Source: Camillea tinctor (taxonomy: Eukaryota; Ascomycota; Sordariomycetes; Xylariales; Xylariaceae). Taken from it: a stretch of DNA of 64,000 bases. The stretch covers positions 656,940 to 720,939 of the forward strand of contig MU394066.1 in the NCBI GenBank assembly GCA_022578605.1. Reading direction: 5' to 3'. The notes under the pieces are model-generated. The model worked only from the letters and a program-made list of their open reading frames with translations. It was not told the DNA's origin and searched no databases. This document shows, one piece after another, positions 44,860 through 60,670 of this stretch (positions are counted from its first letter, which is position 1; each line of letters begins with the position of its first letter). Position numbers and translations under genes: made by a program.

Positions 44860-45668
44860 GGTTTCTATGATTCGTGCAGACGAGTTATTGCCATGCGGCA
44901 ACGACCCGGGAAAATCGGACAAACAGCGATGCGATACGGTAAATATTCGTAGCTAGGGAAATCGACAATTGCTTTCTGTATAGATTCGGTATGTGTCGCA
45001 ATGGGTGAGATTCCGGATGTCGCAGCAACAGGTCGGGTGGTTTTTTATTTACTCTTTAGTTTTTAACAGGTTAACAGGATGTAAATTCAAGAGGCAAAGG
45101 AAAAGTAAACATTAAACCTGAATTTCAATCAGTGCATAGCACCAGCCACATTTTCAGCCTTTTTTTCTTGCTCTTCACCAGCCACGATATCCAGGTAATC
45201 GGGCCCACTTTAGATCCATATCTATGTAGAGTACTTTCACTTCCAATACTTTAGGTACCTACATACACCTAAAGTACGTACACTGTAGTACATAGACTAC
45301 AGTACATGGACCACTGCCAATTATTTCGTAGGCATCGTCTTTTTACATCTCCAAACTAAACCTCCTACATCAATCTACTACCTCAACCCATCCCATTTTC
45401 TTTCCCTGAACACCTTTCTTTCTCTTTCTTCTTCTTTTTTTTCTTTCTTTCTTTTCTAATCTACACACCGACATCAACTGCTCCAATCATCCTCGAGAGC
45501 GTCTACCCTTCCCGAACCCTACTTACACATTCTACTACTCTGTTGTTTTTCCTTTTTTAACATATTTTCATTTTCACCAAACAAACCACCCTTTCTTCGT
45601 TTGTTGTCTACTTCCAACCTCCAACCTCAGCTCCCACCCCATTCACCCTCGTTGTCAAGACGCCCCAG
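44860..45668. promoter_or_regulatory. Divergent promoter region BRL1/IWS1
   Basis: 809 bp between divergent start codons. The IWS1 side has a CT-rich leader (TTTCTTTCTCTTTCTTCTTC and similar at about 45415-45450). Two neighbouring inverted repeats at about 45247-45276 (TACTTTAGGT / ACCTAAAGTA) and 45281-45305 (ACTGTAGT / ACTACAGT) could form hairpins or be binding sites. Confidence 0.45.
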
Positions 45669-47152
45669 ATGTCCGACAACGATTCTGCCGCGGGCTCTTC
45701 TGCCCGTGACCGGAAAGATCGCGAAGAGGAAATGAACGACCAGCCTGCAGACTCAGGCGACTATGATGGTGCCGGTGCTGACTCGGACAAGGACTCGGAT
45801 GCCTTGTCGGAAATCGACGAAGACCAATTCGATGATTACGATCCCTCTGCCGCCCGCATCGAAGAGAGACCAGTCGACATTGATGAGGATGTAGCGCGCA
45901 CTCTAAAGGCGTCCAAGCGGAAGGGGACCGCTACCAAGAAGCCCAAGGAGGGCCGTCGCGAGAAGAAACGAGCACGCGATCGCGAAGACAACGATGGTGC
46001 CGACGGTGAAATTCTCAACACCAAGCGAGCTCGCAAGGCGAATGGCGGTGGTGGTGGTGGTGGTGGTGGTGGTGGTGGAGGGGGTGCCACCAAGAAGCCC
46101 TCTCCGGAACCTGAAAACGAAGAGAACCTGACGCCCGAGGAAAGACGGCGAAGAGCTATCAACCGTGCAGCCACCAAGGAGACAAAACCCAAGACGACGA
46201 GACGCAAGAGAAAAGATGAAGAAGTGCGCAATTTATTTTAATCATCCTTATTACACATCCATTTTGACTCCCCATAGGTACAACTCCGTAACAACACTCA
46301 CTGACCATCATGACTTTTCTAGGATCTCGAGGACGAGCTGGACGAAAAGATTGCCGACCTCAAGGTTCGCATGGAAAATGCCTGCCAAGCTGACAACGTC
46401 GCCCGCGAAGCCGGTCAGCCCGCCGTGCACAAGCTCAAGCTCCTGCCCGAGGTCATGTCCCTCCTCAACCGCAACAATAACCAAGCTACCGTTGTCGACC
46501 CGGACACCAACTTCTTGCAGCATGTCAAGTTCTTCCTCGAGCCGCTCAACGACGGCTCCCTACCCGCCTACAACATTCAGCGTGACATCTTCCAAGCCCT
46601 CGTCCGCCTCCCCATAGAAAAAGAGACGCTGCGGTCGAGCGGCATCGGCAAGGTTGTCCTCTTCTACACCAAGAGCAAGAGACCAGAGATTGGTATCAAG
46701 CGCATGGCCGAGCGTCTCCTAGGAGAGTGGAGTAGGCCCATCCTCAACCGCACCGACGACTACAAGAAGCGGCACGTCGAGACGAGAGAATTCGACTATC
46801 AGTACGTCCATCTCTTCTTTGCCACCATAGTTCTAAGCCTCCTTGCGTCTCCCGTGCTAACCATCTACTCACTTGCAGAGCCGCCAAGATGCGCCAGGCC
46901 GCCGCCGGCGCGAGCCAGCTGACCCTCACGCAGCGCCCGGCCGCCCAGAGCCTGCGCGACGCCGAGCGCGAGCGCATCCTCGCCCCCGCCAACGCGTCCA
47001 ACCGCGCCCGCGTCGTCGGCCTGCCCCAGGCCTACACCATCGCCCCGCGCAGCACCTTCGATCCCTCCCGCGGTCCCGACCACCGCCCCATCGGCTCCAG
47101 CGGCCTCGAAGCTTTCCGCAAGATGACCCAGAAGGGGAAGAAGAAGAGTTAG
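45669..47152 (+). CDS. IWS1: Transcription elongation factor IWS1/SPN1 (435 aa)
   Basis: Three exons: 45669-46223, 46323-46801 and 46879-47152, all phases consistent; the first donor (GTGCGC) is weak. The N-terminal 185 residues are acidic/basic, disordered and include a 14-Gly run from a (GGT)n tract. The TFIIS N-terminal (TND) domain spans about residues 228-325 (KFFLEPLNDGSLPAYNIQRD; IFQALVRLPIEKETLRSSGI; GKVVLFYTKSKRPEIGIKRM). The C-terminal tail is Arg/Ala-rich. Iws1/Spn1 binds Spt6 and RNA polymerase II in the nucleus during elongation and mRNA export. Order and length match the fungal family. The third exon is markedly more GC-rich than the rest. Confidence 0.94.
46045..46078 (+). repeat. 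(GGT)n microsatellite coding for poly-Gly
   Basis: Nearly pure GGT triplet tract within IWS1 exon 1, coding for fourteen consecutive glycines in the disordered N-terminus. Length is likely to vary between strains. Confidence 0.85.
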
Positions 47153-49559
47153 AAGCGCTAGATCTTTCAATGCTCTTGGCTGTTGATCGAATAGATGAGT
47201 GGATGATTGGTATGGAGGGGAGAGAAGATAGGCGGAGGGACGATGCGAGTCGGCAAAAGCGAAAGAAAGGAATACGAGAAAAGGAGGAAGAAAAAAAAAA
47301 CATGAATATGCTTAATCTTTTTAATCCTCCTTTTTTTACTACTCGCATGTTTTATGTAATGGCACCACACCACCGTAAGTGCCTCGCGGAGTTTCAGGGC
47401 AGATCAATTGATACGCTTTTGCATTTAGAAAAAAATTCTAACCTCTAGCCTTCGAAGTGGAGGGGAGACAGTAAACAAGGGGGAAAAAAAATTGGAAGAG
47501 AATATGAACTAGAATAGCGTGATTTCATATGGGAATGCATGGCTATTATCCATCGACCTACGCATCCCTTAAGTCTCTCTGTCTCTCTGCCTATCTCTTT
47601 ATGTAGGTTGAAAATAACGTAGCTTGGGCTAAGTCCCTGTCCTGAGCTGTTATGATGACATACAAGGTGTGGCTGGTTTACCTAAGTTGGAAGTACTAGG
47701 TGTTGAAGGAAAAGGGGAGTAAACATTTAACTAACACCAAACTACCTACGCCCATCATTGAGGTAGGTAAAGAGACTATGTATTTTTCTTCGTCATAACA
47801 GTTATGAATGTGTATCACGAGTCTAGACATAACGCAGTGTACGTGTATGTATACCCGTGGTCTCTTCTAACCTAAGGCCATGAGATACAAAAAAGGTTCG
47901 AGAATACCAAGCTTCATTGTTTACTTAAACTCACCTAACGTGACCGACTATATATCCAGGCGTATGCTTATTAGTACCTACATAACTGCGATATCGAGTA
48001 CGTAAAGGAGAGTATGCGGGCGAAAGAAGGCAAACAGAGAGGGTTAAACAACAAGGAATAAAAATCTAAGGGATATTAATGGATATCGCAATAGTCCGTT
48101 CCCCCATCCCCTTACTACGAATAGTAGACCTTATCAACACAAACCTCTCCTCCCTCTTTAGAATCCCGGCCCAGGTTGAGGTAGGTAAACAAATAACCTA
48201 GGTAGGTTCCAATAGATAGGACACAAATCTACCGAACACCCTGTGTAAACACACCCTACCCTACCTACCTACCTACCTACCTAAGTTACCTACTTATTAT
48301 CCTCACCCACCCCCTAATCTCTCTATCCTATGCCCTACAATAAACATCAACGAATGAAAACTAACCTAGTATCCATCAACCAACCATCCATCCCCCTACC
48401 CCCCTTCAAGCATACTCCCCCCTCCCCTTCTTCCATACTCATCACCAGATTATAAAGAAAGACTACTCCAACCCCCCTCATCCACTCTCCTCGTCCATCT
48501 ACAACTACACTTCTTCACCACCCCTATTCACCAAAACCCTCGCTCCTCAAACCCTGTCCTCTCTACCCAGAAACAAAAAAAAAGATAATCTGAAGTCAAC
48601 CAAATCAAATCAATCACTCATCATTTATTCATAAGGCTTTCATTGCAAATTGCAAAACAAACATTTCTTTCTCTCTCTCTTTCTCTCTCTTTCAAAAAAT
48701 GTCAAGAACAGAAATCACAAATCAAGAACTAAAATGCTCTTCTCTTTCTCTTTCTCTTCATGTCTTAGAAGCGTTGAAAAAAATAAAAATAAAAAAGAGA
48801 TGTTAAAAAAAGGGCAAAGTTAAATGCAAAGCAATTCAGCTTTCTCGTATATATTTATTTAAGACTCCGAGACAACAACGACGACAATCAATCAATAAAG
48901 GGATTTTGTGTTGGTTATGTTTTTTTTTCTTCTTCTCTGGGCAAAAAAAAAAGTAAATATCGTATAGGTTAGGTAAGGGTTCAAGTTAGATAGACAGGTT
49001 GAGTAGGTTTGGTAAGAAGAAAGGGGGAGAGGTTGTCTCCTCTTCTTCTTGTTGGCAATTGTTTAAGACGAAAAAGAAGGAAAAGAATGAGGGAAATCCG
49101 TTTCAGATAGTCTTGAAGCTTTCAATCACCATCATAATTGATTTTCTCCCTCCTCTCCATCTATTCGCCTTTGACATGAAAGCGCATCATAGACCTGCAA
49201 GTCGGGTCAAGTCGTTTGCAAAAAAGGCTCTCCCCAGAAGGACTTCCACATGTTCCATCATCTATCCATTTCCATTCCACTTTCCCTTTTCTTTCCGTCC
49301 AAGTAAGCGCGTGGGGGTGGGGTGAGCAAGAGAAAAGAAAAAGAAAATAGAAAAAGAAAAAAGGAAAAGAAAGCAAGTCTACAAAAATGCCCCCTTTTAC
49401 TTTTCTCTTGTTCACCCTCGCCACATTGAGATAAGATCCTCCAAATCATCACTAGCCCGTCCACTAGCTCAGTCCTCCATGCGGTCAAAGATAAACCGAG
49501 TTGGGCACAATCTTCAAACCCAGGAGTTCAGAAACATCCCATGAACGGGAGGTACATAT
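47153..49559. other. Intergenic, convergent 3' flanks
   Basis: About 2.4 kb between the IWS1 and SRPK 3' ends. Low-complexity: a (CTAC)n tract at about 48255-48282, TTCTCTCTCT runs and A-rich runs. No gene recognised. Confidence 0.5.
48255..48282. repeat. (CTAC)n tetranucleotide repeat
   Basis: Tandem CCTA/CTAC units. The same tetranucleotide is scattered through many spacers of the window as TAGGTAGG. Confidence 0.8.
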
Positions 49560-54005
<4,446 letters not shown>

Positions 54006-57000
54006 GATCGGTCAGAAGGATAAGGACGAGGTCAATAACGTAAGTGCAATGACGGTGCGCCGGATCGGAGAGCTTGATGCGCAAAGGTACCTAAGTGAAC
54101 CGTGAGCTATAAATTATCTACAATTAGTGTATATATGCGCAGATGCTCTAGTCGCTTCAAGGTAGCAGTATACCTAATGTCGGCGCCAATGCCACCCTGC
54201 AAGATATAGGGGTTAGAAAAAAAGTACGGGGTTGATGTCCAGCTTATGACACGATTGGTAGTGTTGACAACAGTGACGATGACAATGGAGGAGGAGGTGG
54301 CGGCAGTATTGGTGGTGGTTTTAAAATGTGTCGACCAAAACAACAACAATGATGTGATGGTGATGACGGCAAAGTGGTGCTTGGTGCTTATAGTATAGTA
54401 CTAATGGTAATAATGGTAGGGGTATAATGAACGGGGAACGCACATACCAAGTGGATAGATGGTCGGGCGCAATGCCTGTTGATGGTATAGTTTATCTCCC
54501 TCTGTACCTTAAGCTGCTTAAAGTAGCTTATGATGTATGCACTAATCAAGATACCGGTGCTATTGCGAACATTGAAACGTCTCAGCACACAGCTCCAAGG
54601 TCTTTTTGGAGTTAGACCAGGAGCTATGGAAGGGATAGTGTAGTGATGGACAATCTAGATCTTGTACTAACCTTAGACTGAGATTTGATCGCAGTAATTT
54701 ATTAGGAACAAGAAAGGTTGGTGAAGTTGAGGAATATATGGTTCATGACCATTACCGGTGAATAGTAGTGACAGAGAAGGGAAGAGAAAAGGCGAAAATG
54801 CTGATGCTGTAGTAATAAAAAAGGTAAAGAAGAAGAAGAAGAAAAGGAAGAGTGGGAAAAGAAAACTAGTATTGGCAGGGGAAAAGAAAACAACTAACTG
54901 GAGGGGCTGCAGAGGAAGAAGAGAAATACACAGAGAGAGAGAGGGAGGTTGGCGATCCTGGTTGTTCGGGTTTGATGAATCTTGGTTAATCAAACGTCAT
55001 CTGGGGGATTGATGTTACCACGAATTTGTAGTGTAACACCTCTGCCCCAATGCATGCGAGTACCTAGTGACAGTTCTTGGATGAAGTTCAAGTAATTAAG
55101 AATCAAACCAACAAGTTGTGATTTAAAATGGATTAAGGTAAGAAAAAAAAGAAGAAAAAATGAAAGAATGAAAAAAAAAAATTGATAAATAAATAAAGAC
55201 TAAGTACCTAGGCTACTACTTAGTAGGTAGGTAGTATAGAGTAAAAGAAGAAGGGGAAGAAAACTAGTAATGGTTTGTAAAACTATAAGAATGAGGTTTA
55301 GGTTGGGGAAGTTTAAAAAGATGCAAAAGGAAACAGGTATGTACATAGTGACAAGATCACACTCCCACGTGGAGATACATGTAAAGAGCACTATACGTTA
55401 CGCATGTGTAGTACTTAGGTAGTACATACATACACTAGTAATAATGGTGGTAGTAATGTACACATCTTGTCAAAGGTTAAGTTCTAAGTAGGTAGGTTAC
55501 AGAATATGTAGGTTGGTAGTAAACAAAATTGAAAAGGGAAAATGAAATTGGGAGAATATACTGCCAAATAAATCCATTGTCCATGGTGTAGAAATAATGC
55601 ATAGAAGGGGGGAAAGAGTGTGCATTGGAAGACATGGAACATGGAAGAAGATTGTACAATACATAGTATCGTTGATCAGGTTACGGAGGTTTTACTACCA
55701 TCAACAATCATAGCATGCACCTGTTACACAGATATGTAGTTTGATGCACTTGCCATCTGCAACATAGAAAAATGGAAGTTGGTGTATGTACATACAGTAC
55801 ATTAGAGGAAGGAAGGAGATGGCATATATAATATGTACTACATGAATGTACTATGTATGTACGTACCTTGTACCTGTGGGTGTTATGTAAACTGTAAATC
55901 CATTTCTCAATGTCCATCTTCGATCTCATCTCAAATTAACATTTTCAACTATTTTACACCTCATCTACACCAACCTAGAATTCTCCCATCTCCAATTGTC
56001 CATCGCCATCCCATCCCAATTCATTCCGTATTCCCTCAAACATCGGATATGGTGATACATACCAAATCAAACATATATCATTGGCTGACAATATAATACA
56101 CCACTGCTGCAACCTATCCGAGTTGCTAATCAAGTAGTTTGATTTTTTTTCTTAATTTTTCTTCTTTGGCAATATCACCCCCCTTCTCCATTGAGCCAGC
56201 CTGCCAGCCCAATCATGAAACTACCGTTTGATTTTCCCTGCTGTTCCTCCTGCATGGCCTCGCAACCCGTAGGTCGTACCGAGCAGACGGCCGAGTTTTC
56301 CGTCGTCGAAGCCCAATGTTCCAGAACGAAGCAAAGATTCTGACACTTCTCGTGATAGGCTACTTGTCCCGGGTCTAGACCCTCTCTTGATCACTGAATC
56401 TTATCGTGTTTTCATATCCAGTCCAACATTTTCTTTTCCTAGTTCGACGATCGCTACCCAAGTTGGGCAGCTTTAGGAAACCCCGGGACTTTCCAATTGG
56501 GCAACCCGATCTATGTGAGGAAACCTTTTGATTCTGTCGTGATAGAAAATTATATATTGTGTGTGTATGTGTGTGTAGCTTATTCAACGAATTCATTAGG
56601 TACTGCATTTCAATCACCATCCACCATCTCGTCATGTCGTATCATATCCCCATTATCTAATTCTCGCTGTGTCAGATTCTCGCACGACGTGGGATGTTTC
56701 CAACCCAGCGTGTGAGATGCAAGATCGCACCGACACAGTCGAATAACTGATTAATTATCCTGGGTACCTACTTTGCCCTCGATATCAAACGGACTATTGG
56801 AAACACTAATGACAGATTAATGAGTGAGGTTAACAGACAACCTTGCCCAAGTCATATTAACCTAGAGCTCCTATCTAATTATCTTCATATCAAAAACAGG
56901 CAGACAGGCGTATACACAGGTACCTACTTTTATTTTCACTTACGAATGGTTGGGGAGATCTCATACGAAACGTACTTTGATCGGAATACGAAGGCCCTGC

Positions 57001-57607
57001 CGCCAGATGAATCAAAGTCTCAGTAGCTATTTAATGTCTTACTACGAAAACCTGCAGCCGCGCACAGGCGAGGGGAAACAACACAGTCTGAAGCCTTTAT
57101 AGGTAGAGACGAGTAAGCACAATTGCATCATGTCTCCACTACTCGCAGCGCCTCCCTCCGGTACGCTGACCTTCTCCTCCAGCTTTTCTTGTCTCTCAAG
57201 TGTTTAATAGATTACCTCAAGCACCACCGTACCCCTCTATGGAGAGAGAAAAAGATAAAATCACAACCTATATACGTGTATGCATGAGCGCTTAATATAG
57301 TATAGCTGCTTACCGATGCGAGCATGTTCATCATTTTTGAGACCATTCTTCATTACCGGCACTTGATCAAACAAGCTACTATCCGGACTCACCTAACCTA
57401 GATACATGATACTTATCCCGGTTCCATTATAACCAAGGTAACAATATCTAGGACCATGGTCTACCGAATCAGCCAATGGCTAGGGCATCCAGGTTAAAGA
57501 TCGCTGCACAACGTATTGCGTATGTACAAGGGAAACAGAGCGCTGCTAAACTACCAATCTCAGATCATCCACCGGCTGCGGGATACAGACGGCACTCTCC
57601 CAAGACG
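54006..57607. other. Long intergenic region, no gene seen
   Basis: About 3.6 kb upstream of the SRPK first exon and downstream of the M24 peptidase. AT-rich, with GTAGTA/TAGGTA microsatellites and GT repeats (56556-56577). Frames here are short and low-complexity. A non-coding transcript cannot be excluded. Confidence 0.45.
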
Positions 57608-59319
57608 TTAGAGCTCCATTGGGATTTGCGAAATATCATCAGCTCTGGGTGTCTTGATTAGGAGTAATTCTTCTTGTCTTCCATACACCCACTCCCAACG
57701 ATTTGTCTCGCTATCCCAGTACACATCCTCCTCTTGGGCAAACTTCAGCGTCTGATTCCTCTCAGGTACAAAATGCTCCGCAAAGAGCTCTATACTATAG
57801 TATGTGTCCTTCAGCAATGGCAGATCGCCTAAGACTGGTACTTTGTCTTGGAGGTTAGTCATGCCTGTAATATCGTCAGCACATCATGTCAACCAATTCC
57901 TCTGACTAATTTAGGGGATAGGCATTACCAATTACTGTCCCGGCTGAGTGTCCCCATTCCCCAGTGGCATGACAATATATCTTTCCTTCAATTCCCTCGC
58001 TGTGCATCTGGTTCAATGATGCCTTCAAAATTTCATTCCCCGTCATGCCTATGACCATGTTATCCTTAACAATATCCTGCAATCGATTGACCTTTTTCAA
58101 CCCATTCACCATGCCCTGGGGAACATCCGCCTTCGTCTCACCCGGATACAAGACATAACCTAGATGCTGTGTATCCGTGTTCAGTCCTAGCGCCGATACC
58201 CCGAAGTCGGTATGGATTAGGTCCCCGTACTGAATAATATGATCTGGCGCTCTAGGATCATCCCTCAACGCTGGAAAATCATCCTCAGTCACGATGAACA
58301 CGCTGGGTTGGAACCAGGTCGTGTAATTAAGAGATTGGATTTTATCTCGCATCCACCATTCAATATCCTAGAGTCGAAAGTCTCAGTGAGGAGCACGGCA
58401 TATGAGACGTTTTCTTAGAAAATCAAGAGAAGAAATAGTAAAGTGAAAAGGGGAAAAACCCACCCAAGCAGTAGACTTTCCGGGTACGATGATCTTCTCG
58501 CTAAACGCCTCCTCGATGATCGCCCACGCGGTCTCTTGCATCTTCTTGTACCACAGCAAACGACCTGGAACCATTGTCGCGATGACCTCAACGGCTAGCA
58601 TGGTTTCGAGGACAAACTTGTCCGCCCACTCCTTCCCGAGAGCTGCGGAGATCATATCCAATTCGCCTGCGTGTAAGCCTCCAGAGAAGGCAATCTCAGG
58701 ATGCGTATTTAACGCGACTGTGAACATCTGAAGTTAGTTGCTTCTTCTAGTATTAGAGGAAGAAAGGTTTATTATCCGTCCTTTAATAAGCATATAGTAT
58801 GGATAGACAGTGATCCGTAATATGGAGAACTGCCTTCGGGAAATCGACTTACTGGTTGCGGGCTGCTGTTCTTCTAGCACATGCCGTAGCTCCGTCCATA
58901 CGGCATCCGTGTTGTCAATCCATGAATAAGCTGGAGGCGTCCCTGGCTTCGGGTTTGCGAGGAAGAGATGCGTGGTGCGTCGCCGAGCTGAAAATTGGGT
59001 TGCTTCCTTCAGCGCCCAAAATACGGTGTCTTCGGCATACTCGCGCTGGCTCATCTATGGTGTTAATTTGAGGAATTAGCTAGGGACTCCTTTCTCAGAA
59101 ATATCTAGAACGGACCAACCACGCCCCGATACCATATTTATGGAGGAGACTAGGGATAAGCGCTTTGCGCTCTTCCGTCCACGCATCCACAAGTTCGGCC
59201 TGTTCACGTAACGGCGGGAGTGTCTGAAGTTGAGGTGCCTTTATACTGGGTGTTCCGGCCCCGTGTGCCGTTCCAATGATAGCGAGAGTCCCGAGGACCG
59301 CGGTGAGTAGGGCCCGCAT
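57608..59319 (-). CDS. Secreted M24-family metallopeptidase (Xaa-Pro peptidase/creatinase fold), 451 aa
   Basis: Five exons: 59319-59116, 59054-58853, 58717-58464, 58367-57929 and 57864-57608. Phases agree and restore GAWLMSQREY, TIALNTHPEI, TAWDIEWWMR and VIGGMTNLQD. The first intron needs a weak GTCCGT donor. A signal peptide is evident (MRALLTAVLGTLAIIGTAHG). The M24 fold occupies the C-terminal half, and all five expected metal ligands can be placed: D274 and D285 (HTDFGVSALGLNTD), H360 (GEWGHSAG), E392 (YYSIELFAEH) and E431 or E432 (GRQEELLLIKT). This predicts a dinuclear-metal hydrolase acting outside the cell or in the secretory route. The N-terminal creatinase-like domain is short; the substrate is unknown. 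Confidence 0.87.
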
Positions 59320-60670
59320 TTTCGTCTATAATCCAGGACGCTTCTCAGGTCTAACTAAGTGCGCTACTGCGTGCCACGACTAATTCTTGTGCATACTACT
59401 TTAACAAATGAATAGGTGCAGAGGTAAAAAAAAAATTATATGTGTATTGTAGTGCGAGTAACACAAGAGAGGACGTCGTCGAAATGTATTCGACCAGGGT
59501 CGGCATCCGTTATCAGACGCTCATTGTTCGACCAGGGTTGTCGGACAAGATCGCAGGGATCATCGGTGGAGCAACGAGCGAAACGGTAGAGCTACACTCA
59601 GCTAAGCTTTTCTCCGCTTGGACGGACGATCGCCCGAGGCGCGCGGATAGAGATTCGGGATAGCTAGCCACCTTCCTTTTTAGGAATGGGCAGGGCTAGA
59701 CCAGATCGGCTTGAAGCGGCCGGCGAACTTGTGCGAGACCGTGGGCGAGTTTACTTGCTTGATTGGGCTGGGATGAAACAGTATATCGGAGGCACAAAAG
59801 TTATTGGCTTGGTTGGGTACGTATACGTATGTGTTGGCCTATGCTAATTGCTATCCAGGCTTATTGAATAGGTTCAAGGTTTTTTAACACATATATCCAC
59901 GATACTAACTAATAAGAAACATGAGAGTTCGGTTCTTTAGGTTGTTCCCTAGGAACCCTCTATAGCTGGTCAAGGGAGGTATCTTACTTATTTCCTTACT
60001 AGGTGCCTTCAACGATACTCAATGCTAATCCCTCTTCATAAGCTGAAACTAGCCTGTATAGTATCACTTAGGTAAGGTTATTGACTCGCTTGGCAAAGGG
60101 GCAGCCATGACGATGCTGTAATCCTGTAAAGCTAAACTATTCAAAAAGGCACATATAGGGTACGATAAATTCTCTTAACTCATAGGGTAATTCTCTGGTT
60201 ACGTTGTGTATATGCGGGAAAGGGGGGGAGAGGGTTATTATTGAAAAGAATACTTATGTGAGAAGCTTAGTGGCCAAGAGGTTCCTCAACAGCCTGTGCA
60301 GAAGTTACGTGGATATGCTACTACATACGTGGGCGTTATAATGATAAAACATGATATGGGATAGACATAGACACACAAATAGTATGTAAGTACATACTAT
60401 TTTTTTCCGAACTTGTTTTTGATTTTTATGATGGCTTTGTTAATTATCGAGTCCACATAAGGTGACTCTCCTTGGTCCCTGAAACTTCTCAGTTTTCAGG
60501 CTATTATGCCTAGACTATCACAACCAGACCTCATCTGATCTCTATGTCTAACCAAGGTTACTCGACTCCAATCTAATCACCTGCATCGAGAAACCCAGTA
60601 CAACCCCCGTACCCAACACCTAGTCTAGTGGATGCTACACCAGTGCTAATGCATAGGGGTTGATAACTCT
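59320..60670. other. Intergenic, no gene seen
   Basis: Between the upstream side of the M24 gene and the 3' side of the E2/F-box gene. A frame at 59442-59663 lacks family resemblance. Confidence 0.5.
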
